From Chloroflexota bacterium (GTDB lineage: Bacteria > Chloroflexota > Dehalococcoidia > Lucifugimonadales > JAPUKM01): 8,052 bases of DNA. The position numbers and the translations under genes are program-made. The stretch covers positions 1 through 8,052 of the forward strand of contig JAPUKM010000131.1 of assembly GCA_027295645.1 (NCBI GenBank). Direction: 5' to 3'. The notes under the pieces are model-generated. The model worked only from the letters and a program-made list of their open reading frames with translations, did not search any database and was not told the DNA's origin. Positions 1 through 6,730 of the stretch are shown piece by piece (position 1 is the first letter of the stretch; each line of letters opens with the position of its first letter).

Positions 1-1
1 C

Positions 2-1645
2 ATATCCTATATGGGAGTGAAGATCAACATCATCGACACGCCCGGCCACGCCGACTTCAGTGGCGAGGTTGAGCGGGTTTTGAACATGGCCGATGGATGC
101 CTACTCGTCATCGACGCTGTGGATGGCCCCATGCCCCAAACACGGTTCGTGCTACGTCATGCCCTCCAGAAGCACCTCAAGCCCATCGTCGTCATCAACA
201 AGATCGACCGGCCCTTCGCCCGCCCGGCGGAGGTCGCCGATATGGTACAGGACCTCTTCCTGGAGTTGGCCACGGATGCCGAGCAACTGAGCTTCCCGTT
301 CTTCTATACCGATGCCAAGACGGGGTACGCCTTGGCCGACCCGAAAGACCAACCGAGCAGCATGGCGCCTCTCTTCAGGGCCATCTTGGAGCATATCCCA
401 CCGCCCGCCGGCGACATTCACGGCGGCTTCCAACTTCTGGTGGCCGCGCTGAGCTATGACACTCACCTGGGGCAGATTGCGGTGGGACGCATCGCCCGGG
501 GGAGCGTATCGGTGGGACACGCGGTGGCCCGTATCGCGCGGGACGGCGTGACAACCATCCACAAAGTGACCAGGCTTTTCGTCTATGACGGGCTCTCGCG
601 GGTGGAGGTGGGCGGAGCGGAGGTGGGTGAGATCATCGCGCTTGCCGGGCTTGACCACGTGGCCATCAGCGACACCATAGCCGCGGCGGATGACCCGGAG
701 GAGTTGCCCGGCATCGACATCGGCCAACCGACCGTCCAGATGACCTTTGGGGTGAACACCTCGCCCTTCGCCGGACAGGATGGACGCTATGTCAACTCCA
801 GACAGCTGCAAAAGCGCCTCTCAGATGAACTCCAGACCAATGTGGGCCTGCGTGTACAGGACACCGACAGCGCCGAGACCTTCCTGGTCTCGGGACGCGG
901 TGAGCTACACCTGGCCATCCTCATAGAGACGATGCGCCGGGAGGGCTATGAAGTCCAGGTCTCAAAGCCGGAGGCCATTGTCAAGATCGAGGATGGACAG
1001 AAGCAAGAGCCGTATGAACTGCTGGTACTGGACGTGGGTGAAGAGAGCGTTGGCTTGTTGATAGAGAACCTCTCCTCCCGGTTGGCACGGATGACCGATA
1101 TGCACGGCAATAGCCAGGGGCAGGTGCGACTGGAATTTGAGATCCCAACGCGCGGACTCATCGGCCTTCGGAGCTTTTTCCTGAAGGCGACCAGGGGAAA
1201 TGGAGAGATGAACAGCATCTTCATGGGGTACGAGCCGCTACAGGGCGAAGTGAAGTCCACTCGAGCGGGAGCTCTTGTCGCCGCCGAGACCGGCATCGCA
1301 TTGACCTACGGTCTGAATAACGCCCAGCAACGGGGGTTGACCTTCATCGAGCCCGGCGTCCCGGTCTATGAGGGCATGGTTGTTGGACTACATGCTCGCG
1401 ACAACGACCTGGTGGTCAACGTGTGCAAAGAGAAGAAGCTGACCAACGTGCGGTCCTCCACGTCGGACATAGCCGTCAAGCTCACTCCCCCTATGTTGAT
1501 GAGCCTGGAGGAGGCCCTGGACTTCATTGCTGAGGATGAGGTCGTGGAGGTCACCCCCAAGAATATCCGCCTCCGCAAGCGCGTCCTCCTCAACGATGAG
1601 CGCCATCGCCTTCGCGGGAGGGCCCGCGTCCCTGCCCGGCAGTAG
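2..1645 (+). CDS. typA: TypA/BipA ribosome-associated translational GTPase, 5' end outside the window
   Basis: TypA (BipA) is a cytoplasmic GTPase of the EF-G/LepA family that binds the 70S ribosome and aids subunit assembly and stress or low-temperature growth. The frame is open from base 2, and its first codons (I-S-Y before the Met at 11) fit the strand preceding G3, so that Met is internal. About 60 N-terminal residues are missing, including the P-loop and switch I. Numbering from base 2, the G3 motif DTPGH is at 12-16, the G4 motif NKID at 66-69, and the family signature DGPMPQTRF at 41-49. Domain II begins near 140, and SGRGELHL lies in domain III. The BipA-specific C-terminal domain is clear: PTRGLIGLR, VYEGMVVG, KKLTNVR and VEVTPKNIRLRK. 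The 547 visible residues plus the missing part match the usual length of about 600. The G5 loop reads TDAKTG (103-108), where a Ser-Ala core is usual. The gene converges on the cupin gene. Confidence 0.96.
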   Translation: MSYMGVKINIIDTPGHADFSGEVERVLNMADGCLLVIDAVDGPMPQTRFVLRHALQKHLKPIVVINKIDRPFARPAEVADMVQDLFLELATDAEQLSFPFFYTDAKTGYALADPKDQPSSMAPLFRAILEHIPPPAGDIHGGFQLLVAALSYDTHLGQIAVGRIARGSVSVGHAVARIARDGVTTIHKVTRLFVYDGLSRVEVGGAEVGEIIALAGLDHVAISDTIAAADDPEELPGIDIGQPTVQMTFGVNTSPFAGQDGRYVNSRQLQKRLSDELQTNVGLRVQDTDSAETFLVSGRGELHLAILIETMRREGYEVQVSKPEAIVKIEDGQKQEPYELLVLDVGEESVGLLIENLSSRLARMTDMHGNSQGQVRLEFEIPTRGLIGLRSFFLKATRGNGEMNSIFMGYEPLQGEVKSTRAGALVAAETGIALTYGLNNAQQRGLTFIEPGVPVYEGMVVGLHARDNDLVVNVCKEKKLTNVRSSTSDIAVKLTPPMLMSLEEALDFIAEDEVVEVTPKNIRLRKRVLLNDERHRLRGRARVPARQ

Positions 1646-1655
1646 GGGCCTGGCT

Positions 1656-2030
1656 TTATTCGCGCTCGTAACGCCGGAACTCCACCGTCCGGCACCCGTC
1701 CGGAGAGCGCCACGGGCCATGCGGCATCCCGGGCGGTCGGCACGCATACATGCCGGCGGTGAATTCCCGCTGTAGGGTGATGTCATAGATGCTCCCCTCA
1801 ATGATCCAGACCTCCTCCCAAAAGTCATGGGTCAACGCTCCCATAGGGGTGGTGTCGGTGCCTGGTTCGAAACGCAGCAAACGGGTGTAATCTCCGCTCG
1901 TCTCGTCCAGAGACAGTATCTGCTCGCTGAGACCCTGTATCCCGCCAACCCCCTGGCTCGGAATCTCGCTGGGGTCAAAGAACTCCAACTCAGGCTTTGG
2001 CACAGTATTGCTCCCTTGGTATGCAGGCAT
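1656..2030 (-). CDS. Small single-domain cupin protein (ChrR-type cupin), function unknown
   Basis: A 124-residue protein with one cupin barrel, resembling the cupin domain of ChrR anti-sigma factors but without their zinc-binding N-terminal part. Cupin motif 1 runs from G64 to G79 (G-A-L-T-H68-D-F-W-E72-E-V-W-I-I-E-G). Motif 2 is G93-x5-P-P-G-M-P-H104. Likely metal ligands are H68, E72 and H104. The first His of the usual HxH pair is Leu66, so metal binding may be altered. It is the last gene of the minus-strand cluster, 23 bp after the binding-protein stop. An upstream GTG at 2066 would add 12 residues and overlap that stop. Neither start has a well-placed Shine-Dalgarno site; I prefer the ATG because the extension (GWLARVPTAER) looks non-conserved. 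The stop is TAA at 1656-1658. Small stand-alone cupins include dioxygenases, isomerases and binding proteins, so the substrate cannot be named. Confidence 0.82.
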   Translation of the reverse strand: MPAYQGSNTVPKPELEFFDPSEIPSQGVGGIQGLSEQILSLDETSGDYTRLLRFEPGTDTTPMGALTHDFWEEVWIIEGSIYDITLQREFTAGMYACRPPGMPHGPWRSPDGCRTVEFRRYERE

Positions 2031-2053
2031 TCGCTCGGCTGTCGGCACCCTTG

Positions 2054-2977
2054 CTAGCCAGCCCACAGCCCCTGGAATTGCGTGGCGACTGCCTGCTCGT
2101 AGGCCACCGTCTTGGATAGCATCCCCATCCTCTGCGCAAACCGGTTCATCTGATCGACGGTCTCTTCCGATATGGACGGATCGTAGTAAGGAAGGTCTCG
2201 CTCGATCAACTCAGTAATAAGCCCGGCCTCCGTCGGTGGAAAGCGTAGGTCCCCTACCTCCTTCGCCCGAGCGGGGTTCTCGCGTAACGTCCTCTGCGCC
2301 CTTATGATCGCCCGCACCGCCGCCGCCACCTCGTCGGGAGCCTCGGCGATCTTCTTGTCTGAGGCGATCAGTGCCGGGAACGTGTAGCCGCGAGCCCCAG
2401 GGGGGCCGTCGCCCCGGCGCACGTCCAGCACCACCGTACCCGCACCCGAGCGCACCGCCACCTCAGTGCCCATACCATTCGCCCAGAAGCCATCGATCAA
2501 GCCTGCCGCCAGTGACCTTGCGGCATGCACCCCGAAAGAGACGCCCGGACCCAGAACGCCGGGGACAGGAGCAATGGTGACGCCATGTCGCTCAGGGTCG
2601 ATACCAGCTTCAGCGAGCAACCCCACCAGCCCGGTATCCGGCCCCGGCGCTGCGCCGATGCGTAGTCCCTTCACAGCCTCGACGTCTCCCCGCTTCGCAC
2701 CAAGGTCGGAACGCAAGACGAGGAACCAGTACATGTGCCGGGCTAGAGCAACAAGCAGCTTTGCGCCGTCCCAGTCAGGAAACGCCGTCAGCGTCGCATG
2801 GGCTGAGCCTGCGACAAAATCCAACGCCCCATCCCTCAATGCCTCCATGGCCTTCGGCACGGGGAAGAGGAGTTCAATCTCCGCGTCCAAGCCTTCGGTT
2901 TTGAAGGCACCAAGGTCCACTGCGGCTATTGCCGGGAAGTAGGAGTTCGAAACCATATCCGGTACGCCGATGCGCAT
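2054..2977 (-). CDS. ABC-transporter-type substrate-binding protein (NMT1/SsuA-like), without a signal peptide
   Basis: A 307-residue protein with the type 2 periplasmic-binding-protein fold, close in pattern to NMT1/SsuA/TauA-like proteins that bind small organic ligands. The first strand (MRIGVPDM) starts at residue 1. It is followed by F14-P-A, then G50-A-L-D-F-V-A-G57, the typical ligand-site strand, then V102-K-G-L-R-I-G108 opening lobe 2. A Pro-rich hinge region and a helical C-terminus follow. The chosen ATG has AGGAGGG six bases upstream. A longer frame to 3043 would overlap the M42 gene and add no hydrophobic segment. No Sec signal or lipobox is visible, so the product is predicted to be cytoplasmic. 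The protein contains no cysteine, which argues against a THI5-type pyrimidine synthase. It lies 28 bp after the M42 stop and 23 bp before the cupin. No permease or ATPase gene is in the window. Ligand unknown. Confidence 0.85.
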   Translation of the reverse strand: MRIGVPDMVSNSYFPAIAAVDLGAFKTEGLDAEIELLFPVPKAMEALRDGALDFVAGSAHATLTAFPDWDGAKLLVALARHMYWFLVLRSDLGAKRGDVEAVKGLRIGAAPGPDTGLVGLLAEAGIDPERHGVTIAPVPGVLGPGVSFGVHAARSLAAGLIDGFWANGMGTEVAVRSGAGTVVLDVRRGDGPPGARGYTFPALIASDKKIAEAPDEVAAAVRAIIRAQRTLRENPARAKEVGDLRFPPTEAGLITELIERDLPYYDPSISEETVDQMNRFAQRMGMLSKTVAYEQAVATQFQGLWAG

Positions 2978-2983
2978 GGGGTT

Positions 2984-2990
2984 CCCTCCT
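2984..2990 (-). promoter_or_regulatory. Ribosome binding site of the substrate-binding protein
   Basis: On the minus strand this reads AGGAGGG, six bases before the ATG at 2977. It is the strongest Shine-Dalgarno match in the window. It favours the 307-residue product over a 329-residue reading that would begin inside the M42 gene. Confidence 0.8.
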
Positions 2991-3005
2991 CGGTGTAGCG
3001 TGACT

Positions 3006-4088
3006 TCAATCAAAGCTCCTGAGGTCCGCGACGGTTTTGGCATCCATCCTTCGGATCACCTCTGATACCAGCTCAACGGCGCCATTGAAATCTTCGCGGT
3101 TCATAACTCCGTTGTGGTTGTGGAGATAGCGTACGGGTACCGTGATGTTGATGCTGGGAACGCCCTCATGGGAACGCTGCACTTCAGCGCCGTCCTCTCC
3201 GTAGCCGCTTAGCACCTCGAACTGCACCGGAATCCCCCTGGCCTGAGCGACCTCGACAACAAAGTCTCGAAGCTTCAGGTTCGGCAACATGGACGCATCA
3301 TGCAAGAAAATTCCTGGGCCATCACCCAATCGCTCCTGCGCCTCATCGGAGGAGATACCCGGATAGTCGGCAGCGACACCGGCCTCAAGGTTGATACCGA
3401 TATCCGGCCTAACCTGGTAGCTACTGGTCTGAGCACCCCGTAAACCTATCTCCTCCTGGACGGTCGCCACCGCGAAGGTGGAATTGGGAGGCCGTCTTTC
3501 GTTCAGCGACCGTATGACCTCAATCATTGCCGCCAGACCAACGCGGTCATCAAACGCCTTCCCCATGTACAGTTTGCCCCCGTTCAGCTGAACGAACGTA
3601 CTGTCCGGTGCGATAGGGTCTCCCGGCCGGATGCCCAAACGCCCTTTCGCATCGTCGCTACTCGTGGCTCCCACATCAATAAACATGTGGTCGCGTTTCA
3701 TGGCCTTTGCGCGATCCTCAGCCGACATCACATGAGGAGTCTTCAGTCCGGTTACGCCCTGCACAGTGCCCTTGCGAGTCAGGATAACGTACCGCTGGTT
3801 GATGATCCCTTGGTCAAGCCAACCGCCAAGCGTCTGGAATTTTACAAACCCCTCCGGAGTTATGTACTTCACAAGCATACCCAGCTCGTCCATGTGGGCT
3901 GACAGCATTACCCTGGGGGATTCAGCGGACCCAACGAGATGCGCTATCAACGAGCCTACTCCATCGGTCTTCATGTCGCTTACGAGGGGAGAGAGCTCAC
4001 GTCGCATGATGGCTCTCACCGGGCCTTCGAAGCCCGTCGGGCCGTGGGCATTGGTCAACTCCTTCAGCAGGCGTCGAACTCGTGGCAT
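3006..4088 (-). CDS. M42 family metallo-aminopeptidase (glutamyl aminopeptidase/TET-like)
   Basis: A 360-residue cytoplasmic dinuclear-metal aminopeptidase of the M42 family, which usually forms large TET-type oligomers and trims peptides. The family is also annotated as FrvX, YsdC or endoglucanase M. The N-terminal HGPTGFEGPVR (15-25) is typical. Likely metal ligands are H65 (in SAHMDE, with D67 assisting), D180 (FDDR), E213 with the catalytic base E212 (QEEIGLRG), E235 (where many members have Asp) and H323 (RYLHN). The PDZ-like insert domain lies at roughly 72-160. Length matches the family. The ATG at 4088 is preceded by AGGGGAGGT four bases from GGAGG, and begins where family members begin. 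A frame extension to 4169 (MQPCCSMVN...) lacks family similarity. It is the first gene of a tight group with the binding protein and the cupin, which suggests peptide or amide turnover, but the natural substrate cannot be read from the sequence. Confidence 0.93.
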   Translation of the reverse strand: MPRVRRLLKELTNAHGPTGFEGPVRAIMRRELSPLVSDMKTDGVGSLIAHLVGSAESPRVMLSAHMDELGMLVKYITPEGFVKFQTLGGWLDQGIINQRYVILTRKGTVQGVTGLKTPHVMSAEDRAKAMKRDHMFIDVGATSSDDAKGRLGIRPGDPIAPDSTFVQLNGGKLYMGKAFDDRVGLAAMIEVIRSLNERRPPNSTFAVATVQEEIGLRGAQTSSYQVRPDIGINLEAGVAADYPGISSDEAQERLGDGPGIFLHDASMLPNLKLRDFVVEVAQARGIPVQFEVLSGYGEDGAEVQRSHEGVPSINITVPVRYLHNHNGVMNREDFNGAVELVSEVIRRMDAKTVADLRSFD

Positions 4089-4091
4089 GAG

Positions 4092-4100
4092 ACCTCCCCT
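4092..4100 (-). promoter_or_regulatory. Ribosome binding site of the M42 aminopeptidase
   Basis: The minus strand reads AGGGGAGGT just upstream of the ATG at 4088, with four bases between GGAGG and the start codon. It supports the 360-residue product rather than the 387-residue reading from 4169. Confidence 0.7.
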
Positions 4101-4188
4101 GGATTCTTTTAGTGGATCAATGTCCTTGGAGACTGGTCTAAGATTAACCATAGAGCAACAGGGCTGCAACTATCCAATTGGCCGGCTG

Positions 4189-5658
4189 CTAGGCGTCAGG
4201 ACGGTCAGTGCCATCGGGTCGATGACTGGGCCGGAGGGCACCAATGAGAGTGCCCATGAAGGCAAAGGCCACGGCCAGCAAGAGGCTGTCCGTGAAGCCC
4301 AGGCCGATGGCCTGCCGGTCAACAAGATTGGGAGGCAGTCCTTGCGAGGTCAGTGCGGTCCGGTGGGAATCCTCTCTAATCTGGAAAAGGGTTCCGATCA
4401 TGGCCGTGCCGGTTGAGGCAGAGACCTGGCGGCCCGCTGCAACTGAGGCGCTTGCGGTGCCCCACTGCTGCCGGGGAAGGGATTCGATAATGTGACGCGT
4501 ATTCGGTGGCTCAAATAAAGCGGAGCCAAAACCCGTCATAACCATGCCCAAGACTACAAAGGAGAGGCTACCAGCAGCCCCCTGTCGACTAAGTACCAGG
4601 ATCCCTGAAGCCATGATCAGCAGCCCCAGGGTAACGGGAGTTCGGCTTCCTATCGCGTCGCTAAGGAGACCGCTTATAGGCGAGACCAGAAGGCGGATGA
4701 CAGAAAAGGTAGCCAGAAGAAGGCCTATGCCGAAGGAGGTCATGCCCAGAGCGCCGGAGAAGTAAAAGGGTGTGAGGTACATCACAGAGCCCTGAGCAAG
4801 GAAACTGAAGATAAGGGCCGCCTGGCCTAGAAGAAAGCGGTTATTCTTGAAGAGTGCAAGGTCCAAAACAGGGTGTGACGCCCTCTTCTCGATAAGGATG
4901 AGCAGCGGAAATAGGGACAGGGTAGTCAAAGCAGCCGCCAAGACAACCGGGCTATCCCAACCCATGCGGCCCACCTGGTTTACTGCCAGCAGAAAGGCGC
5001 TAATGCTACCGAACAGAGCCACGGCCCCAAAGATGTCCAGTTGACCTCGCGCGTCTTGGGGAGGAGCGGACAACCTTAGGAATCGCCAGGACAGAAAGAA
5101 TCCCAGGAGAGCCAGGGGTATCCGCGAATAGAAGATCGACTGCCAGCCGAGAGTCTGCACGAGAATGCCGGCCAGCAGAGGTCCTGAACTGAGCCCCAGG
5201 CCTCCTACCGCGGAACGCAGACCCAGCGCCCTACCCTGCTCTGTGGCAGGGAAAGCCCTCATGATAAGGGCGGCCTCGGAGGACAGGAGCATGGCGTGTC
5301 CCACGGCCTGGAAGCCCCGACACGCGATGAGTTGCCCTGACCCCTGGGCTAGGGAGGAGAGGGCCAGCCCAGCTGTGAAGACCAGAAAGCCAAGCGTGAA
5401 AACGCGGCCAAGGCCGAAGCGATCAGCCAGATTTCCGGTGGTGAAGATTATGCTGGCGCTGACCAGCATATACACAAGCTGGACCCAGATAATTACGGAG
5501 GGGCTGGAATCAAAGGCCTCAATAAGCGTGGGAAAGGTGACTACAACCCCGAGTTCGGAAGCGGTCAGATAGTTTCCGATGGCCACGATGCCAAGGGTGA
5601 CCCATTTCGAGGGCACATGGGTTATTGATGTGGTCACATTCTTCTCTGGGATAGGCAC
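4189..5658 (-). CDS. MFS transporter, DHA2 (EmrB/QacA-like) 14-helix drug:H+ antiporter type
   Basis: A 489-residue integral inner-membrane protein, probably a proton-driven exporter of small molecules. About 14 hydrophobic helices can be traced, roughly at 20-43, 55-76, 86-104, 108-133, 146-168, 173-194, 208-228, 237-257, 276-298, 308-330, 341-356, 365-385, 404-425 and 454-475. That count is typical of the DHA2 group. Motif A is GNLADRFGLGRVF (75-87). The antiporter motif C is seen as G153-x-G155-x3-G159-P160 in helix 5. In helix 1 the usual L-D-x-T motif reads L-T-A-S-E, so the acidic residue is shifted by one. The start is uncertain: GTG at 5658 gives the full frame but has no clear ribosome site, and GTG at 5637 (seven residues shorter) sits behind AGAGAAG. 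Drug or export specificity cannot be assigned. Hand-counted G+C is lower than in pgl (31/60 at 5461-5520 and 35/60 at 4561-4620, against 39/60 at 7081-7140). Confidence 0.92.
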   Translation of the reverse strand: MPIPEKNVTTSITHVPSKWVTLGIVAIGNYLTASELGVVVTFPTLIEAFDSSPSVIIWVQLVYMLVSASIIFTTGNLADRFGLGRVFTLGFLVFTAGLALSSLAQGSGQLIACRGFQAVGHAMLLSSEAALIMRAFPATEQGRALGLRSAVGGLGLSSGPLLAGILVQTLGWQSIFYSRIPLALLGFFLSWRFLRLSAPPQDARGQLDIFGAVALFGSISAFLLAVNQVGRMGWDSPVVLAAALTTLSLFPLLILIEKRASHPVLDLALFKNNRFLLGQAALIFSFLAQGSVMYLTPFYFSGALGMTSFGIGLLLATFSVIRLLVSPISGLLSDAIGSRTPVTLGLLIMASGILVLSRQGAAGSLSFVVLGMVMTGFGSALFEPPNTRHIIESLPRQQWGTASASVAAGRQVSASTGTAMIGTLFQIREDSHRTALTSQGLPPNLVDRQAIGLGFTDSLLLAVAFAFMGTLIGALRPSHRPDGTDRPDA

Positions 5659-5672
5659 TGGGCGCTAAGGAT

Positions 5673-5701
5673 AGCATAGGCAAAAGAGATGCCCATGACA
5701 T
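5673..5701 (-). promoter_or_regulatory. Possible promoter for the MFS gene
   Basis: The minus strand shows ATGTCA (5696-5701) and TATGCT (5673-5678) separated by 17 bases. Each matches four of six sigma-70 consensus positions. It lies just upstream of the MFS start and just after the preceding unit. If it is used from 5658, the leader would be only about eight bases; the GTG at 5637 would give a more usual leader. Weak evidence, from consensus alone. Confidence 0.25.
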
Positions 5702-5704
5702 CTC
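5682..5704 (-). terminator. Candidate rho-independent terminator of the zwf-pgl-MBL unit
   Basis: Read on the minus strand, GAGATG and CATCTC form a perfect six-base stem around a seven-base loop, directly followed by TTTT. It starts 38 bases after the MBL stop codon, between two same-strand units, which is where a terminator is expected. The stem is short and only half G+C, and the T tract is only four bases, so termination may be partial. Confidence 0.5.
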
Positions 5705-5741
5705 AGAGGGTTTAAGCCGGTGCATCTCCCCGGAAGCTGGC

Positions 5742-6566
5742 CTAGCCTGTCAAGGAGTAGCGTGCGGGGCTCACCGCAACGCGCCGCTCCCTCGTTAGCT
5801 TTGCCAGGTGGGTCTGGACGTTGCGCTCCGCAGCGTGGCGAAGGCCTCTCTTGAGGTTCCGGGGATAGATGTCACGGACTATCTCCGCGACATCGGTGAT
5901 ACCCTTGGCCAGAGCGGCGAGGACCTGCGCCTCCCGCTCGTTGCGGTGGTTGATGTACTGCTGGACGAGGCGCGCGCCCTGCGGTGGAGGGACAACCGGC
6001 CCATGGGCAGGGCAGATGGTATCGTGCCGGAAGCTGCTAAGGAGCTGAAGGGACTTCATGGAGCTGGAGAGGTCGCCGACAGTTGTAGACGACCCACCGA
6101 GAATGGTGTCGCCTGTGAATAGGACGCTGTCCTGTCTCAAGTAGTAGCAGACGTGGTCCACCTCGTGGCCCGGAGTGAAGAGGGCGCGGAGGGTGACGCC
6201 GCCGCCCGTCTTCATGAGCTCCCTGGACCGCAGGCTGACAACAGCCTCCGGCCCAACGATCTTCCCCAGTCGCTCAGCCAGCTTTGGATGACAGCGGATG
6301 GGAGCGGATGTGGCTTCGTGGATGCGATCGAGGCCGCCTATGTGGTCGCCATGGCTATGGGTGATCAGGATACCGGTGATCTTGGGACTACCCAGCGCTT
6401 TGTAGTAGTCAAGGATACTCTTGGTCCAGGCCCGGTGGTGATCGCCCGTGTCGATGAGGACCATATCCCCCTTCGGGTCGCCGACGAAGTAGTTGTTGCT
6501 GCCGCCGGGGTGCGTGACAGCGCCGTCGTCGATGTGCATGGCGTAGACGTGCGGTTTGACCTGCAT
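5742..6566 (-). CDS. MBL-fold metallohydrolase, LACTB2-like with C-terminal winged-helix domain
   Basis: A 274-residue metallo-beta-lactamase-fold hydrolase. Metal-site residues are H70, H72, D74 and H75 (THSHGDHIGG), H134 (TPGHEVDH), D153 (FTGDTILGG) and H188 (CPAHGP), so the dinuclear site is intact. The N-terminus (MQVKPHVYAM, then HPGGSNNYFVGD) and the C-terminal helix-turn-helix-like part (about 207-274) match the LACTB2/glyoxalase-II-like subgroup. Members act on thioesters, lactones or RNA, so the substrate is open. The ATG at 6566 has GGAGAGG six bases upstream and begins where family members begin. The frame stays open back to a GTG at 6731 that overlaps the pgl stop; this would add 55 residues with no family similarity. 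It follows zwf and pgl on the same strand, so co-transcription is plausible, though a 164-bp gap could hold its own promoter. No signal peptide is seen. Confidence 0.92.
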   Translation of the reverse strand: MQVKPHVYAMHIDDGAVTHPGGSNNYFVGDPKGDMVLIDTGDHHRAWTKSILDYYKALGSPKITGILITHSHGDHIGGLDRIHEATSAPIRCHPKLAERLGKIVGPEAVVSLRSRELMKTGGGVTLRALFTPGHEVDHVCYYLRQDSVLFTGDTILGGSSTTVGDLSSSMKSLQLLSSFRHDTICPAHGPVVPPPQGARLVQQYINHRNEREAQVLAALAKGITDVAEIVRDIYPRNLKRGLRHAAERNVQTHLAKLTRERRVAVSPARYSLTG

Positions 6567-6572
6567 AACCAG

Positions 6573-6579
6573 CCTCTCC
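6573..6579 (-). promoter_or_regulatory. Ribosome binding site of the MBL hydrolase
   Basis: The minus strand reads GGAGAGG six bases before the ATG at 6566. This decides between the 274-residue product and a 329-residue reading from the GTG at 6731. Confidence 0.7.
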
Positions 6580-6594
6580 GTTCGTAGTGCGTCG

Positions 6595-6600
6595 AGTATA
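6595..6600 (-). promoter_or_regulatory. Possible -10 box upstream of the MBL gene
   Basis: TATACT on the minus strand, four of six identical to TATAAT in the strongest positions, lies 29 to 34 bases before the ATG at 6566 in an A+T-rich patch of the 164-bp gap. The expected -35 position (around AGCAGA) fits poorly. If it is real, the MBL gene can be transcribed independently of zwf-pgl. Otherwise the gap 6567-6730 holds no gene that I can support. Confidence 0.25.
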
Positions 6601-6730
6601 TCGCATTTTATGGTGCCGTCTGCTTGGTATCTACCTACGTCTCTCTCGCCCACCATGAGCGGGATAAAGGGCAAAACGCTGGACGTGTTCTCCAAAGCGC
6701 ACAGCTCGTGAGGGAGAGCTTCGGTCGGCA

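Noticed and set aside
152..811. A 219-codon open frame antisense to typA
   Set aside because: It lies wholly within the strongly conserved typA gene, has no family resemblance, and is expected from G+C-rich codon bias on the opposite strand.
1613..1628. Terminator for typA
   Set aside because: A good hairpin, but inside the coding sequence and with no T tract after it on either strand.
1388..1828. A 146-codon minus-strand frame across the typA/cupin junction
   Set aside because: It overlaps the well-supported 3' end of typA and the cupin in another frame; no recognisable domain.
2054..2977. THI5-type pyrimidine precursor synthase
   Set aside because: The fold is related, but the protein has no cysteine, so the Cys-rich motif of THI5 is absent.
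4174..4181. CCAATTGG palindrome just after the MFS stop
   Set aside because: Only eight bases, occurs once, no flanking symmetry; expected by chance.
4089..4188. Promoter for the M42 operon in the gap after the MFS gene
   Set aside because: TTGCAG and TAATCT are 17 bases apart but each matches only three of six consensus positions, too weak to call.
3766..4416. A 216-codon plus-strand frame over the M42/MFS junction
   Set aside because: Antisense to two real genes, composition like a shadow frame, no domain.
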